A stretch of 64,000 nucleotides of DNA. Origin: Ehretia macrophylla (Eukaryota; Streptophyta; Magnoliopsida; Boraginales; Ehretiaceae). Below are positions 60,396 through 64,000 of the stretch, in pieces (positions within the stretch are counted from its first letter, which is position 1; each line of letters starts with the position of its first letter). A model generated the notes under the pieces. That model was not told where the DNA came from and ran no database searches. It saw nothing but the letters and a program-made list of their open reading frames with translations. The stretch spans positions 21,230,139 through 21,294,138 of the forward strand of contig CM075769.1 of the NCBI GenBank assembly GCA_037974665.1, in the 5' to 3' direction. The translations under genes were made by a program, and so were the position numbers.

Positions 60396-61929
60396 CTAAC
60401 GCATCATACTATGGTATTGCATACTCATCTTCTCAAGATGATGATCCAGCTGTGACTTACCCAAAGCCTTGGTGAGTGGGTCAGCTACATTATCCAGGGT
60501 TGGAACTTTCTGCAAGCTTATATCTTTAAGAGCAACAATCTCTCGAATGATATGAAACATCCTTTCAATATGTTTGGATTTTTGGTGAGATCTCTGTTCC
60601 TTGGCTTGTGCAATAGCCCTATTGTTATCACAATACAAAAGTATCGGCATCTCAATGGACAGAACAACTTCAAGCTCTTTCAAGAACTTCTTGATCCAAT
60701 ATGTTTCCTTTGCAACATCACATGCAGTAATGTACTCGACTTCAGTAGTGGAATCAGCAATCACAGGTTGTTTAGAACTCTTCCAACTGACTGCCCCTTT
60801 ATTACATACAAATACGAACCCAGATGTAGACTTTCTATCATCTTTATCAAATTGAAAATTTGAACAATGTATTCGTCTACACGGAGTTCACCGCCTTTAT
60901 AGATTAAAACCAAATCCTTAGTCCTTCTCAAGTACTTAAGGATGTGTTTTACTGCTATCCAGTGATCCTCACCTGGATCAGACTAATATATGCTCGTAGC
61001 ACTTACAACATAAGCAAGATCAGGTCATGTACATAGCATGGCATACATAAGACTACTTATGGCGGAAGCATATGGTATTCTTTCTATGTGTTGCCGTTCC
61101 TCATCGGTTTTAGGAGACATTTCTTTAGAAAGATGCATAACGTGCTTCATAGGCAAGAGACCTTTCTTAGAACTCTCCATCTTGAATTTTTTCAAGATCC
61201 TCTCTATGTACATGCTTTGGGTTAAACCAATTAATCTTTCCGTTCTATCCCTATAGACACGAATTCCCAAGATATAAGTGGCTTCTCCTAAATCTTTCAC
61301 GAAGAATTTATTACTCAATCAAACCTTTGCGGACATTATATGACCCGTATCATTTTCCATGATTGGAATATCGTCTACATACAAGATAAAGAAAGTGACT
61401 GCACTCCCACTAACCTTCTTGTAAACACAAGGTTCATCGTCATTTCTAATGAAACCAAACTCTTTGATCTCATTATAAAATCTGATTTTCCAAGATTGGG
61501 AAGCTTGTTTGAGACCATAAATTGATCTCTTAAGCTTGCATACTTTATGATGTTTGGATTCAAAACCCTGAGGTTGTTCCATATAGATATCTTCATCAAG
61601 ATATCCATTAAGGAATGCGGTTTTAACATCCATTTTCCATATATCATAATCATAGTATGTGACAATTGCAAGCATAATGCGAATAGACTTATAGCGACCG
61701 GTGAAAAAGTCTCGTCATAATCAACACCTTGTTTCTGACGATAACCTTTTGCAACGAGTCTAGCTTTAAAAGTTTCAACTTTTCCATTAGCTCCTAGTTT
61801 TCTCTTGAAGACCCATTTGCAACCAATAGGTACAATACCTTCAAGTAGGTCTACCAAGGTCTAAACATCATTGGAGTACATGGAGTCCATTTCTACTTGC
61901 ATTGCCTGTTTCTATTTCTCATAATCAAT
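60396..61929 (-). pseudogene. Ty1-copia pol remnant: RT and RNase H
   Basis: Reading down the minus strand, the RT blocks are [35 protein letters not shown] and DETFSPVA (61375-61857). Next come [36 protein letters not shown] and the catalytic ILYVDD (61319-61675), then KDLGEATYILGIRVYRD and the connection (61025-61318). RNase H follows, with ADSTTEVEYIT, LLYCDNNRAIAQA and DNVADPLTKAL (60396-60764). Frames change at least twice and a stop interrupts the connection, so it is dead. Gag, protease and integrase are missing: the sequence is cut at 61929, where another LTR starts. Confidence 0.9.
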
Positions 61930-64000
61930 GTGAGACCCCATATTTTGCTTTATCTCGATTTGCATGCTTAACATCGTATTGCATGAATTAACCTGTTTAT
62001 GTGCTATATGACTTAGAATACGATAAATATATGATTAATACTCCAAATACATGCTAAGTGTGCATTCATGAAATTTTCATAAAAAACGGAATCAGAAATG
62101 TTATCGTCGGTTTTGGTGAATAGTATTTTTGAATACCTGTCCGCTAAAATTTTTACAGGGATGTTTTAAACATTTTAAAACTTAGTCCTCGGGTATTAAT
62201 AGACCCGTGTTTGATTAAAACGGATTTGGAATTAGTTTTGAAATTTTAAAGATTTTTACACATTCTTTTGCATGAAAATGAGTTTTAAGCCGATTCGGAT
62301 GAAACTATTTTAATGTAAAACTTCTTGTCACCTAAAAATAAGTCACTTAAAATAGTCTAAGTATTGCATACTAGTTTTGAGCAAGAAATAGTCTAAAACA
62401 ATTAAAAGACTAAAAGATGACAACTTTGACTTAGTTAAAATTGTTGACTTTGCATTATATATTTAATATACAATCTTAATACATCAAAAATAGCTCAAAA
62501 CCTCTTCATTTCTCACTCATATTGCCGTGAGCTTCCATGAGCAAAAGAGAAGTTTTCTTCAGCATTTTTCAAAGCAATTTTTCATAGAAAAACCTAGTTT
62601 TTGTCCGTAGAATTTCGTGCCGAGTTGGATTCTGCTTGTTGGGCACGTATATCGAGGCTTATATCGCATCAAAGGTGAGAGAAAAATTCTAGATCTCAAA
62701 AGTCATATTTTATGTTTTTGCTTGTAATTGCATTTTGAACCGTTAGAATGTTAATTTGAAGTTATATTATTGTTCAGTGCATGCTAAGGATCGTTTATGT
62801 GTATTACTACGAGATTTGAACCATTGTAGCGAAATTATTTATTTTCGGGTATTTAAAGTGGATAGTTTGGCCATTTGATGAATATTTTGAGTTGTTGAGG
62901 TTGGAATTGATTGCCGTCGATTTCTAATTGTTAATTATGTGGTAACACCGTTATAATGCCGAATTTTCGATTGCGATGTTTGGGTGAAAATTCAGAAATT
63001 TCAGCCTAGGTGCATTGAGGTTTTAGGGTTGTTGGGCTTGATTTTGATGTGTCTTGGTTGTTTTCCGAGAGGGCTAATGTAGTGGATTGAATGGGTGAGT
63101 GTTTGAAACTGATTTGGAGTTGTTTGGATTAGTAGAATGTAAGATATGATTATTTAAAGTTTAGGTTGTCTTTCTTTAAATTGTTGAATTGAGCCTTAGT
63201 TGATTGGGTGGTATTTGAGTGATTGAATTGTGAGTTGTTGATGGTTAGACTAGGGTTAGATTATGTGTTTCACGCATGTTAAGTTGGATGGTCTACTTTG
63301 TCATCTAACTTAGTTGTTTGTTGTTTAATTTATTATTGATGTTATATTGATGATAATTGATGATTATTGATTGATGATTGATGAACCGAGGGATAGGCAA
63401 TTCTGCTAGATTGTCCTCTTGTGAATGATGTTTATTATTATTGTTGAGTCTTGGTATGTGTGTGTTGATATATGTCAATATCCACATCTTCATAATAAGT
63501 ATCGTTAATTATATGGTAGCATAAATTAATGATTCCGACTTAAACGTTAATGAGGTCAAAAGAGATCGCGATGGTTACAAGAAAGAAGTTCGGGAATTTG
63601 GAATTACCTAAGATGACGTCGGGATGATACAATGCTGAAGTTAGCCAACTTGACCAAAGGAAACTTCTTAGAAGTTGACTTGGATGCTCGCCACCCATGT
63701 GGTTAATTGTAGCCACCCATGTGATAAATATGGGTGGTTAATACTTTGAACATGGTTGGTAAAGCCAACCAAGATTGAAATGTTTGATAGGAAAGTCTCC
63801 TGTGGCGGGCTAGCTGAATTCTATAAATAGGCATGCATTAGTTCATCATTTTCATCCACAACACAACTCCAAACACAATCCTAAGTTAGTATTTCTTTCT
63901 TGTATTCTTCTTGTAAGTCCAGAAGCCATTGAAGCTCTAATCTTGAGAGCGCACGGTGGGACAATTATCTTATAAGTGTTATATTGAATTGTTATAAAGA
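61930..64000 (+). mobile_element. Plus-strand LTR-like region running off the window
   Basis: TGAGACCCCATATTTTGCTT opens abruptly after copia pol, like the TG start of a plant LTR. No coding sequence was recognised in the following 2 kb. CTCACTCATATTGCCGTGAGC near 62515 and the promoter-like block at 63690-63950 would fit a long U3. The right end, internal region and duplication lie outside the window, so the assignment is tentative. Confidence 0.45.
63690..63950 (+). promoter_or_regulatory. Promoter-like block: repeated CACCCATGTG motifs, TATA, CAA-rich leader
   Basis: GCCACCCATGTG occurs twice (near 63690 and 63714), followed by an inverted ATGGGTGG. CTATAAATAGG is at 63821-63831. The next ~60 bases are CACAACACAACTCC-type leader, poor in G, like a plant 5' UTR. 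It could be the U3/R of the LTR starting at 61930, or the promoter of a gene beyond the window. Confidence 0.4.

Overview
This is a repeat-rich stretch of a plant nuclear genome, most likely a eudicot. The evidence is a spliced plant-type OSCA1/CSC1 channel gene, GT-AG introns, MITEs, and Ty3-gypsy and Ty1-copia retrotransposons primed by initiator-tRNA-like sites (TGGTATCAGAGC and variants). The species cannot be named from the sequence. I see one intact protein-coding gene. Almost everything else is transposable-element DNA in nested layers.

1-37 kb is a stack of minus-strand Ty3-gypsy elements. A decayed gag-pol element runs from gag at ~31.2 kb down to the integrase C-terminus at 10.2 kb, with its 5' LTR at 31540-34084. 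Its reverse transcriptase gene is cut between 12350 and 29058 by a 16.7-kb insertion flanked by a perfect 5-bp duplication (GGAAT). That insertion is a non-autonomous element with a 3.5-kb LTR on one side and an unrelated-looking ~0.2-kb LTR on the other. The short LTR was itself hit by a second non-autonomous element, now amplified as LTR-internal-LTR-internal-LTR (17314-28873, period ~4.33 kb) between GCAGA duplications. To the left, a long gypsy LTR (1872 to ~10.2 kb) carries three further insertions: a copia solo LTR, a gypsy solo LTR with GCCCT duplications, and an opposite-strand LTR. To the right, 34.1-37.1 kb holds pieces of two more gypsy elements.

37-45 kb is AT-rich and dominated by DNA transposons and small insertions. 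It holds a CACTA-like segment full of ~60-66-bp repeats, a poly(A) retroposon with 12-bp duplications, two Tourist-like MITEs (one an almost complete fold-back), and two long-TIR MITEs with 9-10-bp duplications (Mutator type). These stop just upstream of the gene promoter.

45-56.4 kb is the OSCA1-like gene on the + strand: a TATA box, a probable non-coding first exon, and eleven coding exons whose phases join without error into a 767-residue protein. Its 3.4-kb sixth intron contains a small antisense copia-type TRIM element, itself hit by a Mutator-type MITE and by an inverted solo LTR of its own family.

56.5-64 kb is again retroelement: a small plus-strand copia-type non-autonomous element, a truncated minus-strand copia element (LTR plus RNase H and reverse transcriptase remnants), and a plus-strand LTR-like region with a promoter-like stretch at the window end. 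No rRNA, tRNA or CRISPR features were found.
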